Source: Marinobacter alexandrii (GTDB taxonomy: Bacteria; Pseudomonadota; Gammaproteobacteria; Pseudomonadales; Oleiphilaceae). Taken from it: DNA of 64,000 nt. Positions 9,233-17,329 of the stretch are shown in pieces (position 1 is the stretch's first letter; each line of letters opens with the position of its first letter). The notes beneath the pieces were generated by a model. That model did no database searches, had not been told where the DNA came from, and worked only from the letters and a program-made list of their open reading frames with translations. Position numbers and translations under genes: made by a program. Location of the stretch: the NCBI RefSeq assembly GCF_005871205.1, contig NZ_SWKM01000017.1, positions 38,054-102,053 of the forward strand. Direction: 5' to 3'.

Positions 9233-9281
9233 GTAACCCGCTAAACTGTCGCCATAAAAGACAGCTTTTTCAGGGTTACCC
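9233..9281 (+). repeat. Imperfect inverted repeat in the purN/DUF3108 gap
   Basis: GTAACCC at 9233-9239 pairs with GGGTTAC further on, and inside it CTGTC at 9246-9250 pairs with GACAG, followed by CTTTTT. It could be a weak terminator for purMN or a leader hairpin before the DUF3108 gene. The stem is interrupted and its role is uncertain. Confidence 0.35.
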
Positions 9282-9284
9282 GAT

Positions 9285-10067
9285 ATGCATTTGAATCGAA
9301 CAACCACAAATTCTTCTATCAGCCGAACGGCCATCCTGCTGATCATTGGACTGCTCACGGCTCCCGCCCTGGCCAGCCAGCCTTCTACCGACACCCAGCT
9401 TACGGTTGACACCCAGCAACCCGGCGCCGAACTTGCCCCCTACGAAGTTACCTACACCGCGTCCATGGACAAGGGCGTCACCCTGAACGGCACTGCGAAG
9501 CGGATACTGACAAAACAAAATGGAAACGTCTGGCTGTACCGTACCGATGTGGATTCATTCATCGCCAACATCGATGAATCCCTGATCCTGAAATGGGAAA
9601 ATAACCAGGTTATCCCGCTGCGCTACCGTTACCGACTGTCGGGTTTTCTGATCAAGAATCGGAAACAGAGCATTGATTTTGACTGGGATGCCGGAGTCGC
9701 CACCGGCGAGGATGAGGGCAAGCCGTTCAAACTGGAGCTTCGCGAGGGCGCACTGGATCCGCTCGGGTTTCAACTGCAACTGAGCCAGGACATCAAATCC
9801 GGCAAGCGCGACATAACCTATCAGGTGATTGATGGCGACGATTACGATGAGGACCGATTCGCCGTGCTCGATCAGGAACCCATGAAAACCAACAGGGGCT
9901 CCATCACCACTTTGAAGGCCGAGAAAGTGCGGGATGAAGGCTCCAAGCGCGAAACCCTGATGTGGTTCGCGCCGGAAGAAGACTTCCTGCTGGTGCGACT
10001 GCTCCAGACCGAACCCGATGGCAGTCGCTACGAACTCCGGCTCAACCGGTCAGACCTGGGCGGCTAG
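9285..10067 (+). CDS. DUF3108 exported protein
   Basis: A 260-residue protein with an N-terminal signal peptide (AILLIIGLLTAPALA, AxA-type cleavage) and a body fitting DUF3108 (YEVTYTASMDKG...GTAKRILTKQNGNVWLYRTDVDSF...PLRYRYRLSGF). These proteins are predicted periplasmic beta-rich proteins often encoded next to purN; the function is unknown. The stop codon overlaps the 3' end of the convergent avtA gene by four bases, leaving no room for a dedicated terminator between them. Confidence 0.8.
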   Translation: MHLNRTTTNSSISRTAILLIIGLLTAPALASQPSTDTQLTVDTQQPGAELAPYEVTYTASMDKGVTLNGTAKRILTKQNGNVWLYRTDVDSFIANIDESLILKWENNQVIPLRYRYRLSGFLIKNRKQSIDFDWDAGVATGEDEGKPFKLELREGALDPLGFQLQLSQDIKSGKRDITYQVIDGDDYDEDRFAVLDQEPMKTNRGSITTLKAEKVRDEGSKRETLMWFAPEEDFLLVRLLQTEPDGSRYELRLNRSDLGG

Positions 10068-11341
10068 GCGCTCTTCCCCGCTTCCGCCCAGACGACTTTG
10101 ACCTCGTCAGCAATGATCCGGAGCCCCTCTGCTACCCGTTCGTCGTCCTGGGAGTAGGTAACCCGCAGGCATTCGTGCCGATGCCGCCAATCGTCCTCGG
10201 GCAGGCCCGGGAAGAAATAGTGACCGGACACCACCAGAACACCCCGCGCCTTCAGCCGCTCATACAGTTCCAGGCTGGTGATGGGCAGGTCCGGGAACCA
10301 GAGCCACAGGAACATGGCACCTTCCGGCTTGTGGATGTACCAGCGGCAGCTGTCCTCGCCCATGGCGTCACGGAACGCCGCCACGGCTTTCTCCATCTTC
10401 GCCTTGTAGAACGGGCATACCACGTCCCGGCTTAGTGACAGCAGGTCGCCAGAGCGAACCAATGGTTCCGCCAGCATGGCACCAAAACTGCCCGTGGCCA
10501 GGTTCATAATTGCATTCACCCCCGACAACGCCTTGATGACCGGTTTCGCGGCAATCACGATACCGGTTCGGGCGGCGGGCATGCCCAGCTTGGATAGGCT
10601 CAGGCAGAGAATAATCTGCTCATTCCAGGTCGGCTCGGCGTCTACAAACAGCAGGTTTGGGAATGGCGTGCCGTAGGCGCCGTCAACGATCAGCGGCACA
10701 TCGTGCTCGCGAGCGAGAACTTCCAGTCGCGCCAGTTCGTCGTCGGTGATCACGTTGCCGGTCGGATTAGTCGGCCGGGAAACACATATGGCGCCGGTTT
10801 CACCGGTCACTTCCACGGCGTCAAAATCGACCCGGTACTTGAACTCGTGAGCATCGGTGAAGGAAATGTCAGGCTGAACGGCATGGAACAGGCCCGGCTC
10901 GATACCGGCATCGGCGTAACCGATGTACTCCGGCGCCAGGGGCAAGAGAATGTGCTTGTGCTGCCCGTTACCATAGTCACCGCCGAACATGTTGAACAAC
11001 ATGAAGAAGGCCGCCTGGCTGCCGTTGGTCAGGGCTATGTTCTCAGGCTCCAGATCCCAGCCATACTCTTGGCGGAGCAGCTCCGCCAGCGCAGCAATGA
11101 ACTGTTTCTCGCCCTGGGGCGGATCGTAAACCCCGACCAATCGCCGGACGTCGGATTCGCTCTGGCTGATGTTGGCCAGAATTTCCTGCACGCGCTCCTG
11201 GATTTCCGGTATGTGCCCGGGGTTGCCGCCCCCCATCATGATCATGTCGTCGCCGGACGCCATGGCGTTGCCTAGGTCGTCCATCAGTGAGGTTATGCCG
11301 GCATCGGCGGTGAACTTGCGACCAAATGCAGAGAGCTTCAT
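10064..11341 (-). CDS. avtA: Valine-pyruvate aminotransferase
   Basis: A PLP-dependent class I aminotransferase (transaminase C) that interconverts 2-oxoisovalerate and valine using alanine/pyruvate. From the ATG at 11341 it is 425 residues and begins MKLSAFGRKFTADAGITSLMDDLGNAM, very like E. coli AvtA. Other marks: MMGGGNPGHIPEI, LTNGSQAAFFMLFN, CVSRPTNPTGNVITDDEL, and the PLP-lysine region LSLSKLGMPAARTGI. A longer GTG start at 11362 is possible but adds nothing family-like. It converges on the DUF3108 gene with a four-base overlap. Confidence 0.93.
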   Translation of the reverse strand: MKLSAFGRKFTADAGITSLMDDLGNAMASGDDMIMMGGGNPGHIPEIQERVQEILANISQSESDVRRLVGVYDPPQGEKQFIAALAELLRQEYGWDLEPENIALTNGSQAAFFMLFNMFGGDYGNGQHKHILLPLAPEYIGYADAGIEPGLFHAVQPDISFTDAHEFKYRVDFDAVEVTGETGAICVSRPTNPTGNVITDDELARLEVLAREHDVPLIVDGAYGTPFPNLLFVDAEPTWNEQIILCLSLSKLGMPAARTGIVIAAKPVIKALSGVNAIMNLATGSFGAMLAEPLVRSGDLLSLSRDVVCPFYKAKMEKAVAAFRDAMGEDSCRWYIHKPEGAMFLWLWFPDLPITSLELYERLKARGVLVVSGHYFFPGLPEDDWRHRHECLRVTYSQDDERVAEGLRIIADEVKVVWAEAGKSA

Positions 11342-11432
11342 GGCGTAAAATCCGTTATGCACACCCGGTAAATTTATCGTTCTGTGGCAGCGACAGTCTA
11401 GCCGCTCTTTTGGCGAGCGGCTTGCTGTGCCG

Positions 11433-12032
11433 TTATTCGGTCAGGGAAATTCCAAGATTGCTGACGCCGTCGTTGGCAGCGTCGATGCGGAGGCCTTCGG
11501 TAAACTGCTGCGTGGGTGTGCGCTGACGCTTCAGGGCCAGCACCAGATCACGCTGAAAGGCTTTATCTTCTTTCATCAACGGGTGCACCTCCAGCAGGCG
11601 CACCAGTCCGTCTTCATCGAGCTCGTCGCCCTCGGACATCTCTATGAAGCTCATCACCGTGCCGGTGGCCATCTGGGAGGCCTCGGTGGCGCGATGCTTG
11701 GCCGGGTTCAGACGATTCAGCAGGGCCTGTTCCAGCAGCTGGCAGAAATCGAAGGCCGGGTACACGCCATAGGCGTCGTAGGCTTCCACATCCGGAGACA
11801 GGGCTTCAAGCTTGGCCAAGAGCTGGGGAATGGCGGATTCCGCGACATCCTCTTGCAGCATGCCCCAGCCCTGATCCAGCATCTGCCGCATCTTGGCGCC
11901 GGTTTTCAGGCCAACGGCATCAGCAAACAGGGCGTAGTTGGGGAATGAGCGCTCGGCGAGCGACAGTAGGAAGGCGCATTCGCGCCATCCCTGCAGCTGG
12001 GAAACGGCTTTTAAAAACTGGTTGGCGTTCAT
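11433..12032 (-). CDS. YjaG-like (DUF416) protein
   Basis: A 199-residue soluble helical protein with the pattern of E. coli YjaG (DUF416): FLKAVSQLQGWRECAFLLSLAERSFPNYALFADAVGL at the N terminus and DAYGVYPAFDFCQLLEQAL in the middle. Function is unknown. The ATG at 12032 overlaps the dcd stop (ATGA), so it is translated after dcd. The open frame upstream of 12032 is only antisense or alternate-frame dcd sequence. Confidence 0.75.
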   Translation of the reverse strand: MNANQFLKAVSQLQGWRECAFLLSLAERSFPNYALFADAVGLKTGAKMRQMLDQGWGMLQEDVAESAIPQLLAKLEALSPDVEAYDAYGVYPAFDFCQLLEQALLNRLNPAKHRATEASQMATGTVMSFIEMSEGDELDEDGLVRLLEVHPLMKEDKAFQRDLVLALKRQRTPTQQFTEGLRIDAANDGVSNLGISLTE

Positions 12033-12595
12033 GTCCTGGGCAGAGTCACGCCGGTCTGGCCCAGATATTTGCCGCCCCGGTCTTTGTAGCTGGTTTCGCA
12101 GACTTCGTCGGATTCGAAGAACAGCATCTGCGCCACACCTTCGTTGGCGTAGATTTTCGCCGGCAGGTTGGTGGTGTTGGAGAACTCCAGAGTCACCTGG
12201 CCTTCCCACTCCGGCTCAAGCGGCGTGACATTCACGATGATGCCGCAGCGCGCGTAGGTGGATTTGCCAAGGCAGATAGTGAGCACGCTGCGCGGTATGC
12301 GGAAATACTCGACGGTGCGCGCCAGGGCGAAGGAGTTCGGCGGAATGATGCAGACGTCACCGGTGTAGTTCACAAAGCTGTTTTCGTCGAAGTTCTTGGG
12401 GTCGACGGTGGCGGAGTGAACGTTGGTGAAGATTTTGAATTCGTTGCTGCAGCGTACGTCGTAACCGTAACTGGAGGTGCCGTAGGAGATAACACGGCCC
12501 TTTTCGGATTCACGGACCTGACCGCTTTCGAACGGTTCGATCATGCCCTGCTGCTCGGACATTCTGCGAATCCACTTATCGGATTTGATGCTCAT
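12029..12595 (-). CDS. dcd: dCTP deaminase
   Basis: Deaminates dCTP to dUTP, supplying dTTP synthesis. It is 188 residues, full length. Signature segments: SIKSDKWIRRM at the start, VISYGTSSYGYDVRCSNEFKIFTN, PKNFDENSFV, CIIPPNSFALARTVEYFRIPR, CLGKSTYARCGIIVNVTPLEPEWEGQVTLEFSNT (catalytic Glu and trimer contacts) and GVAQMLFFESDE. It is the first gene of a coupled pair with the YjaG-like gene. Upstream, between it and the co-directional mrp, lies a composite palindrome (12698-12791). Confidence 0.96.
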   Translation of the reverse strand: MSIKSDKWIRRMSEQQGMIEPFESGQVRESEKGRVISYGTSSYGYDVRCSNEFKIFTNVHSATVDPKNFDENSFVNYTGDVCIIPPNSFALARTVEYFRIPRSVLTICLGKSTYARCGIIVNVTPLEPEWEGQVTLEFSNTTNLPAKIYANEGVAQMLFFESDEVCETSYKDRGGKYLGQTGVTLPRT

Positions 12596-12697
12596 GGGTG
12601 ACGTCTCGTGTTCACTGGAAAAATTGGGGCGTAGTTTACCCGTTACTCGGCACGCTGTCGAAGGCCTCTAATGTGAGCAGTTCGGGGGCTGCGTGCA

Positions 12698-12791
12698 CAG
12701 GATGAGCCGCTCAAAAACCGCGACAAGCACATCCCTGTGTGCTTCTCTCCGGCCGTCCTTGGCCTACGAGATTTTTGAGCGGCTCATCCTG
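12698..12791. repeat. Composite palindrome, copy 1 (two-hairpin core with inverted arms)
   Basis: Perfect inverted arms of 20 bp at 12698-12717 and 12772-12791 enclose a 54-bp centre. The centre is a 47-bp core (12718-12764) with two hairpins, CACATCCCTGTG and GGCCGTCCTTGGCC, joined by 11 bases, then 7 spacer bases. Copy 2 at 30208-30317 has the same core in opposite orientation (37 of 47 bases equal), the same 11- and 7-base spacers, and quite different arms. It lies between mrp and dcd. Confidence 0.75.
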
Positions 12792-12836
12792 CGCCCGCGA
12801 TCGAACCTGGAGCAGTTGGCCCGCGGACGTTCCGGG

Positions 12837-13937
12837 TCAGTGCTCGGTAACGGACACGCTGGAGATAGAACCGGTCAGGTTACGCTCGCGAGTGGAGAGC
12901 TCGGCACCTACCCGGCGGGCAATGTCGCGGTAGCGGCGTGCTACTTCAGAATCCGGCTCGGCCACCACCGAGGGCTCGCCGCCGTCGGTTTGTTCGCGGA
13001 TGGTCATGTGCAGGGGTAGCTGGCCCAGCAGCGTGGTGTCGTACTCGTCGGCGATGCGCTCGCCGCCGCCGTGGCCGAATAAAGGCTCTTCATGGCCGCA
13101 GTTGCTGCAGATGTGCACGCTCATATTCTCGACCACACCCAGCACCGGAATGTCGACTTTACGGAACATTTCGATGCCTTTCTTGCCGTCCAGCAGCGCG
13201 ATGTCTTGGGGCGTGGTGACGATTACCGCACCGGTAACCGGGACTTTTTGCGCGAGGGTGAGCTGGATGTCGCCGGTGCCCGGCGGCATGTCGACGATCA
13301 GGTAGTCGAGTTCGTTCCATAGGGTCTGTTGCAGCAGTTGCATGACCGCGCCGCTGACCATCGGGCCACGCCAGACCATGGGGGTTTTGTCGGTAACCAC
13401 GAAGGCCATGGAGTTGGCCTGAAGGCCGTGGGCTTCCATAGGCACGAAGTATTTGTTTTCGCGGGTGTCCGGGCGTTTGCCTTCGGGCACGCCCAGCATC
13501 ATACCAATGCTCGGGCCGTAGATGTCGGCGTCGAGGATGCCGACGCGGGCGCCTTCGGCGTGCAGGGCCAGGGCCAGGTTGACGGCGGTGGTGGATTTGC
13601 CAACGCCGCCCTTGCCGGACGCCACGGCAACGATGTTTTTCACACCCGGTACCGATGGCAGTTCTTTCTGCACCTTGTAGGAGTGGATCTTCTGGCCGAC
13701 GTGAACCTCGGCGCTTTCTACGCCATCCACGTTTTCCAGAGCCACCGACACCAGCTGTTTCAACGCGCCAGCAATGCCTTTGGACGGGTACGGCAGCTCG
13801 ACCATCAGCGTGACCTTGCCGGCCTCATCGGTGCTCAACGCCTTTACGGCATCCAGTTCGTACAGGTCCTTTTGGAGGTACGGATCGCGGTATTCGCGAA
13901 TCGCCGTTTGCAGGGCCTGCTCTGAAATCTGTGTCAT
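12837..13937 (-). CDS. apbC: Iron-sulfur cluster carrier protein ApbC/Mrp
   Basis: A P-loop NTPase of the Mrp/NBP35 type that binds and transfers Fe-S clusters. It is 366 residues from the ATG at 13937, which has a GGAGA ribosome-binding site. Layout: N-terminal DUF59/MIP18-like domain (residues 1-85), then the deviant Walker A ASGKGGVGKSTTAVNLA, DADIYGPSIGMML, the strand LIVDMPPGTGDIQLTL, and the cluster-binding pair C-x2-C (ICSNCGHEE). It is divergent from metG, a common arrangement in gammaproteobacteria. Frame upstream of 13937 lacks family similarity. Confidence 0.93.
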   Translation of the reverse strand: MTQISEQALQTAIREYRDPYLQKDLYELDAVKALSTDEAGKVTLMVELPYPSKGIAGALKQLVSVALENVDGVESAEVHVGQKIHSYKVQKELPSVPGVKNIVAVASGKGGVGKSTTAVNLALALHAEGARVGILDADIYGPSIGMMLGVPEGKRPDTRENKYFVPMEAHGLQANSMAFVVTDKTPMVWRGPMVSGAVMQLLQQTLWNELDYLIVDMPPGTGDIQLTLAQKVPVTGAVIVTTPQDIALLDGKKGIEMFRKVDIPVLGVVENMSVHICSNCGHEEPLFGHGGGERIADEYDTTLLGQLPLHMTIREQTDGGEPSVVAEPDSEVARRYRDIARRVGAELSTRERNLTGSISSVSVTEH

Positions 13938-14077
13938 CAGGTTCTCCGGAATAAGCTCATGCTTCATTTTAAGCACGGAATCAGGGGATTCGGGTGAAAA
14001 ATATCTGCTCGGAAGGTATCATCTGTGCCCGTTTCTGACCACACAACCCCTACTCTGAAGAAAGGTTCGGACACACC

Positions 14078-16117
14078 ATGACGCAAGCGAGTCCAAAGCA
14101 ACAGCGCGACATTCTGGTCACCAGCGCCCTTCCCTACGCCAACGGCCCCATTCATCTGGGCCACCTGCTGGAATACATTCAGACCGACATCTGGGTGCGC
14201 TACCAGAATATGCGGGGCCAGAATTGCTACTACGTTTGCGCCGATGATGCCCACGGCACTGCCATTATGCTCCGCGCCGAGCGCGAAGGCATCACCTCCG
14301 AGGAGCTGATTGACCGTATCCGCGATGAGCACCAGCAGGACTTTGCCGGCTTCCATATTCGGTTCGACAACTATTACACCACCCACTCGGAGGAAAACCG
14401 TCAGTTCTCCGAGTACATCTACCGTCAGTTGCAGGAAAACGGGCACATTGCCACGCGCAAGATTACCCAGTCTTTCGATCCGGAAAAGAACATGTTCCTG
14501 GCTGACCGCTTCATCAAGGGCACCTGCCCGAAGTGCAAGACCGAGGACCAGTACGGCGACAACTGTGAGGCCTGTGGTGCCACCTACACCCCGGCGGAGC
14601 TGATCAACCCGCGCTCAGCCGTGTCCGGTGCCACGCCGATTGAGAAAGAGTCCGAGCACTACTTCTTCAAGTTGCCCGACTTCGCAGACTTCCTGGCCAA
14701 CTGGACCCGCAGTGGCACGCTTCAGCCCCAGGTTGCCAACAAGCTGGCCGAATGGCTGGACGCCGGTCTGCAAGAGTGGGACATCAGCCGTGATGCACCC
14801 TACTTCGGCTTTGAGATTCCAGACGCACCGGGCAAGTACTTCTATGTCTGGCTGGACGCTCCGATTGGCTACCTGGCCAGCTTCAAGAATCTGTGTAATC
14901 GCGAAGGCATTGATTTCGAGCACTTCTGGAAGGCCGATTCCACCGCCGAGGTGTATCACTTCATCGGTAAGGACATCATCAACTTCCACGCGCTGTTCTG
15001 GCCGTCCATGCTGCACGACGCCGGTTTTCGGACGCCAACGGCGGTCTGGGCTCACGGCTTCGTAACTGTGAACGGCAAGAAGATGTCCAAGTCCCGCGGC
15101 ACCTTCATCATGGCCCGCACCTACCTGGATCATCTGAACCCGGAGTACCTGCGCTACTACTTCGCCGCCAAGCTCACCGGTGGTGTGGATGACATGGACC
15201 TGAACCTGGAAGACTTCGCGGCCCGGGTGAACTCGGACCTGGTCGGCAAGGTGGTCAACATTGCCAGCCGCAGCGCCGGCTTCATCACCAAGCGCTTCGA
15301 CGGACAGTTGGGCCAGGTCACCGAACACGACAAGATCCGCGAGTTCGTGGAGGCCGGCAAGGAGATCGAGGACTTCTTCGAGGCCCGGGAATTCGGCCGT
15401 GCCATGCGGCGGATCATGGAACTGGCGGACATCGCCAACCAGTACGTCAACGACGAGCAGCCCTGGGTGATTGCCAAGCAGGAAGGCCAGGACGAGAACC
15501 TGCAGGCCATCTGCACCAACGCCATCAACATGTTCCACCTGCTGATGACCTACCTGGCGCCGGTGCTGCCGGAAACCGCCAAGGCTTCCGAAGCCTTCCT
15601 GAATGCCAAGCTGGACTGGAATGGCCGGGAGCAGCGGCTGGAGAATCACGGCATCAACAAGTTCAAGCCGCTGATGAACCGGGTGGACATGGCACAGATT
15701 GAGAAAATGCTCGACGCTTCCAAGGAAGAGCTGCCGGCTGCAATCGGGAAACCTGCGCCAGAGCCCAAAGCAGATCTGGAGCCGGTGGCAGACGAGATTG
15801 AATTTGGCGATTTCGCGAAAGTGGACCTTCGGGTCGCTAAGATTGTCAAAGCAGAACACGTTGAAGGTGCCGATAAGCTGCTGCGCCTGACCCTGGACAT
15901 TGGTGAGGGTGAGCGCAATGTGTTTGCGGGCATCAAGTCGGCCTACAAACCCGAGGATCTGGAAGGACGGCTAACCGCGATGGTCGCCAACCTTAAGCCA
16001 CGGAAGATGAAGTTCGGCCTGTCCGAAGGCATGGTGCTGGCCGCAGGGCCAGGTGGTGAGGACATCTTCATCCTCTCGCCTGATTCCGGTGCCACGCCCG
16101 GCATGCGGATTATGTAA
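14078..16117 (+). CDS. metG: Methionyl-tRNA synthetase
   Basis: Charges tRNA-Met. It is 679 residues, the long form with a C-terminal tRNA-binding domain. Seen in order: the HIGH-type motif in YANGPIHLGH, a zinc knuckle CPKC...CEACG, the aminoacylation core with WLDAPIGY, the KMSKS loop GKKMSKSRGTF, the helical anticodon domain, and the C-terminal EMAP/Trbp111-like OB fold (FAKVDLRVAKIVKAEHVEGADKLL...NLKPRKMKFGLSEGMVLAA). It is divergent from apbC and followed by rsxA after 37 bases. Confidence 0.97.
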   Translation: MTQASPKQQRDILVTSALPYANGPIHLGHLLEYIQTDIWVRYQNMRGQNCYYVCADDAHGTAIMLRAEREGITSEELIDRIRDEHQQDFAGFHIRFDNYYTTHSEENRQFSEYIYRQLQENGHIATRKITQSFDPEKNMFLADRFIKGTCPKCKTEDQYGDNCEACGATYTPAELINPRSAVSGATPIEKESEHYFFKLPDFADFLANWTRSGTLQPQVANKLAEWLDAGLQEWDISRDAPYFGFEIPDAPGKYFYVWLDAPIGYLASFKNLCNREGIDFEHFWKADSTAEVYHFIGKDIINFHALFWPSMLHDAGFRTPTAVWAHGFVTVNGKKMSKSRGTFIMARTYLDHLNPEYLRYYFAAKLTGGVDDMDLNLEDFAARVNSDLVGKVVNIASRSAGFITKRFDGQLGQVTEHDKIREFVEAGKEIEDFFEAREFGRAMRRIMELADIANQYVNDEQPWVIAKQEGQDENLQAICTNAINMFHLLMTYLAPVLPETAKASEAFLNAKLDWNGREQRLENHGINKFKPLMNRVDMAQIEKMLDASKEELPAAIGKPAPEPKADLEPVADEIEFGDFAKVDLRVAKIVKAEHVEGADKLLRLTLDIGEGERNVFAGIKSAYKPEDLEGRLTAMVANLKPRKMKFGLSEGMVLAAGPGGEDIFILSPDSGATPGMRIM

Positions 16118-16154
16118 GTGCTGAACACGCACCGATAACGGCGGAGACACTCCG

Positions 16155-16736
16155 ATGACAGAGTATTTGCTGATTCTGGTCAGCACCATTTTGGTCAACA
16201 ACTTCGTGCTGGTGCAGTTTCTCGGCCTGTGCCCCTTCATGGGGGTTTCGGGCAAGCTGGAAACCGCCATGGGCATGTCGCTGGCGACCACCTTTGTGCT
16301 GACTTTGTCATCGGTGTGCAGTTACCTCGCCTACACCTACCTGCTGGCACCGCTGGACCTGGCGTTCCTGAAAACCATCACCTTCATTCTGGTGATCGCG
16401 GTGGTGGTCCAGTTCACTGAAATGGTGGTGCGCAAGACCAGCCCGCTACTTTACCGGGTGCTGGGTATTTTCCTGCCATTGATCACCACGAATTGCGCGG
16501 TACTCGGTGTGGCACTGCTTAACCTCAACAAGAACAACAACTTTGTTGAGTCTGTCCTGTACGGCTTCGGCGCTGCCGCCGGCTTCTCCCTGGTACTGGT
16601 GCTGTTCGCGGCCATGCGTGAGCGCATTGCGGTGTCTGATGTACCAGTGGCGTTCCGCGGTGCTGCCATTGGTATGGTAACCGCAGGCTTGATGTCACTG
16701 GCGTTCCTGGGCTTTACCGGCCTGGTCAGCGTGTAA
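16155..16736 (+). CDS. rsxA: Rsx/Rnf electron transport complex subunit A
   Basis: Integral membrane subunit (193 residues, about six membrane helices) of the RsxABCDGE (Rnf) ion-translocating ferredoxin:NAD oxidoreductase, which in E. coli also keeps SoxR reduced. Family hallmarks: ILVNNFVLVQFLGLCPFMGVSGK and FLPLITTNCAVLGVALLN, the two half-helix/cysteine regions shared with RsxE and with NqrD/NqrE, which hold an intramembrane iron site in this family. It is the first of six ordered genes rsxABCDGE. Confidence 0.96.
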   Translation: MTEYLLILVSTILVNNFVLVQFLGLCPFMGVSGKLETAMGMSLATTFVLTLSSVCSYLAYTYLLAPLDLAFLKTITFILVIAVVVQFTEMVVRKTSPLLYRVLGIFLPLITTNCAVLGVALLNLNKNNNFVESVLYGFGAAAGFSLVLVLFAAMRERIAVSDVPVAFRGAAIGMVTAGLMSLAFLGFTGLVSV

Positions 16737-16750
16737 CGGAGACGGGTTGT

Positions 16751-17329
16751 ATGTGGACGGGCATTATCATTGCGGTTCTGGTCCTGCTGGCTCTGGCCAT
16801 GGTCTTTGGTGGTCTGCTGGGCTTTGCCTCGGAGCGATTCCGGGTTGAGGGTAATCCCCTGGTGGAGCAGATTGATTCGCTACTGCCACAAACCCAGTGC
16901 GGCCAGTGCGGCTTTCCCGGCTGCCGTCCGTACGCCGAATCCATTGCCGATGGCGATGCCATCAACAAGTGCCCACCCGGCGGTGAATCCACCATCAAGG
17001 CCCTGGCCGACCTGCTCGACGTTGAGCCCCAGCCCCTGGATGCCGAACACGGTGTCGAACAGGCCAAGCGTGTGGCGGTGATTCGGGAAGATGAATGCAT
17101 CGGATGCACCAAGTGCATCCAGGCCTGCCCCGTTGATGCCATCCTCGGTGCCGCCAAGCACATGCACACGGTCATCGAGAGCGAGTGCACCGGCTGCGAC
17201 CTGTGCGTCGATCCCTGCCCGGTCGACTGCATTGATATGATCACCATCGAACCCGACATCCGCACCTGGACCTGGACGCCGCCCGCCAGTGGCGTGATTG
17301 CCACCGATCGCCAGGGAGCCAGTGCCTGA
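16751..17329 (+). CDS. rsxB: Rsx/Rnf electron transport complex subunit B
   Basis: Ferredoxin-like subunit (192 residues) anchored by one N-terminal membrane helix (IIIAVLVLLALAMVFGGLLGFA). It carries the four-cysteine Fe-S domain (QTQCGQCGFPGC...KCPPGG) and two classic 4Fe-4S sites, CIGCTKCIQACPVD and CTGCDLCVDPCPVDC. It receives electrons from ferredoxin and passes them within the Rnf complex. Its TGA overlaps the rsxC ATG by one base. Confidence 0.96.
   Translation: MWTGIIIAVLVLLALAMVFGGLLGFASERFRVEGNPLVEQIDSLLPQTQCGQCGFPGCRPYAESIADGDAINKCPPGGESTIKALADLLDVEPQPLDAEHGVEQAKRVAVIREDECIGCTKCIQACPVDAILGAAKHMHTVIESECTGCDLCVDPCPVDCIDMITIEPDIRTWTWTPPASGVIATDRQGASA

Noticed and set aside
12698..12791. 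A cloverleaf-like fold that could be a tRNA
   Set aside because: There is no CCA-proximal acceptor pattern, no T-loop (TTCRA) and no plausible anticodon arm; two unequal hairpins inside a 20-bp stem do not fit a tRNA.
14615..15859. A 414-codon minus-strand open frame opposite metG
   Set aside because: The sense frame carries every MetRS motif; the antisense frame is a composition effect.
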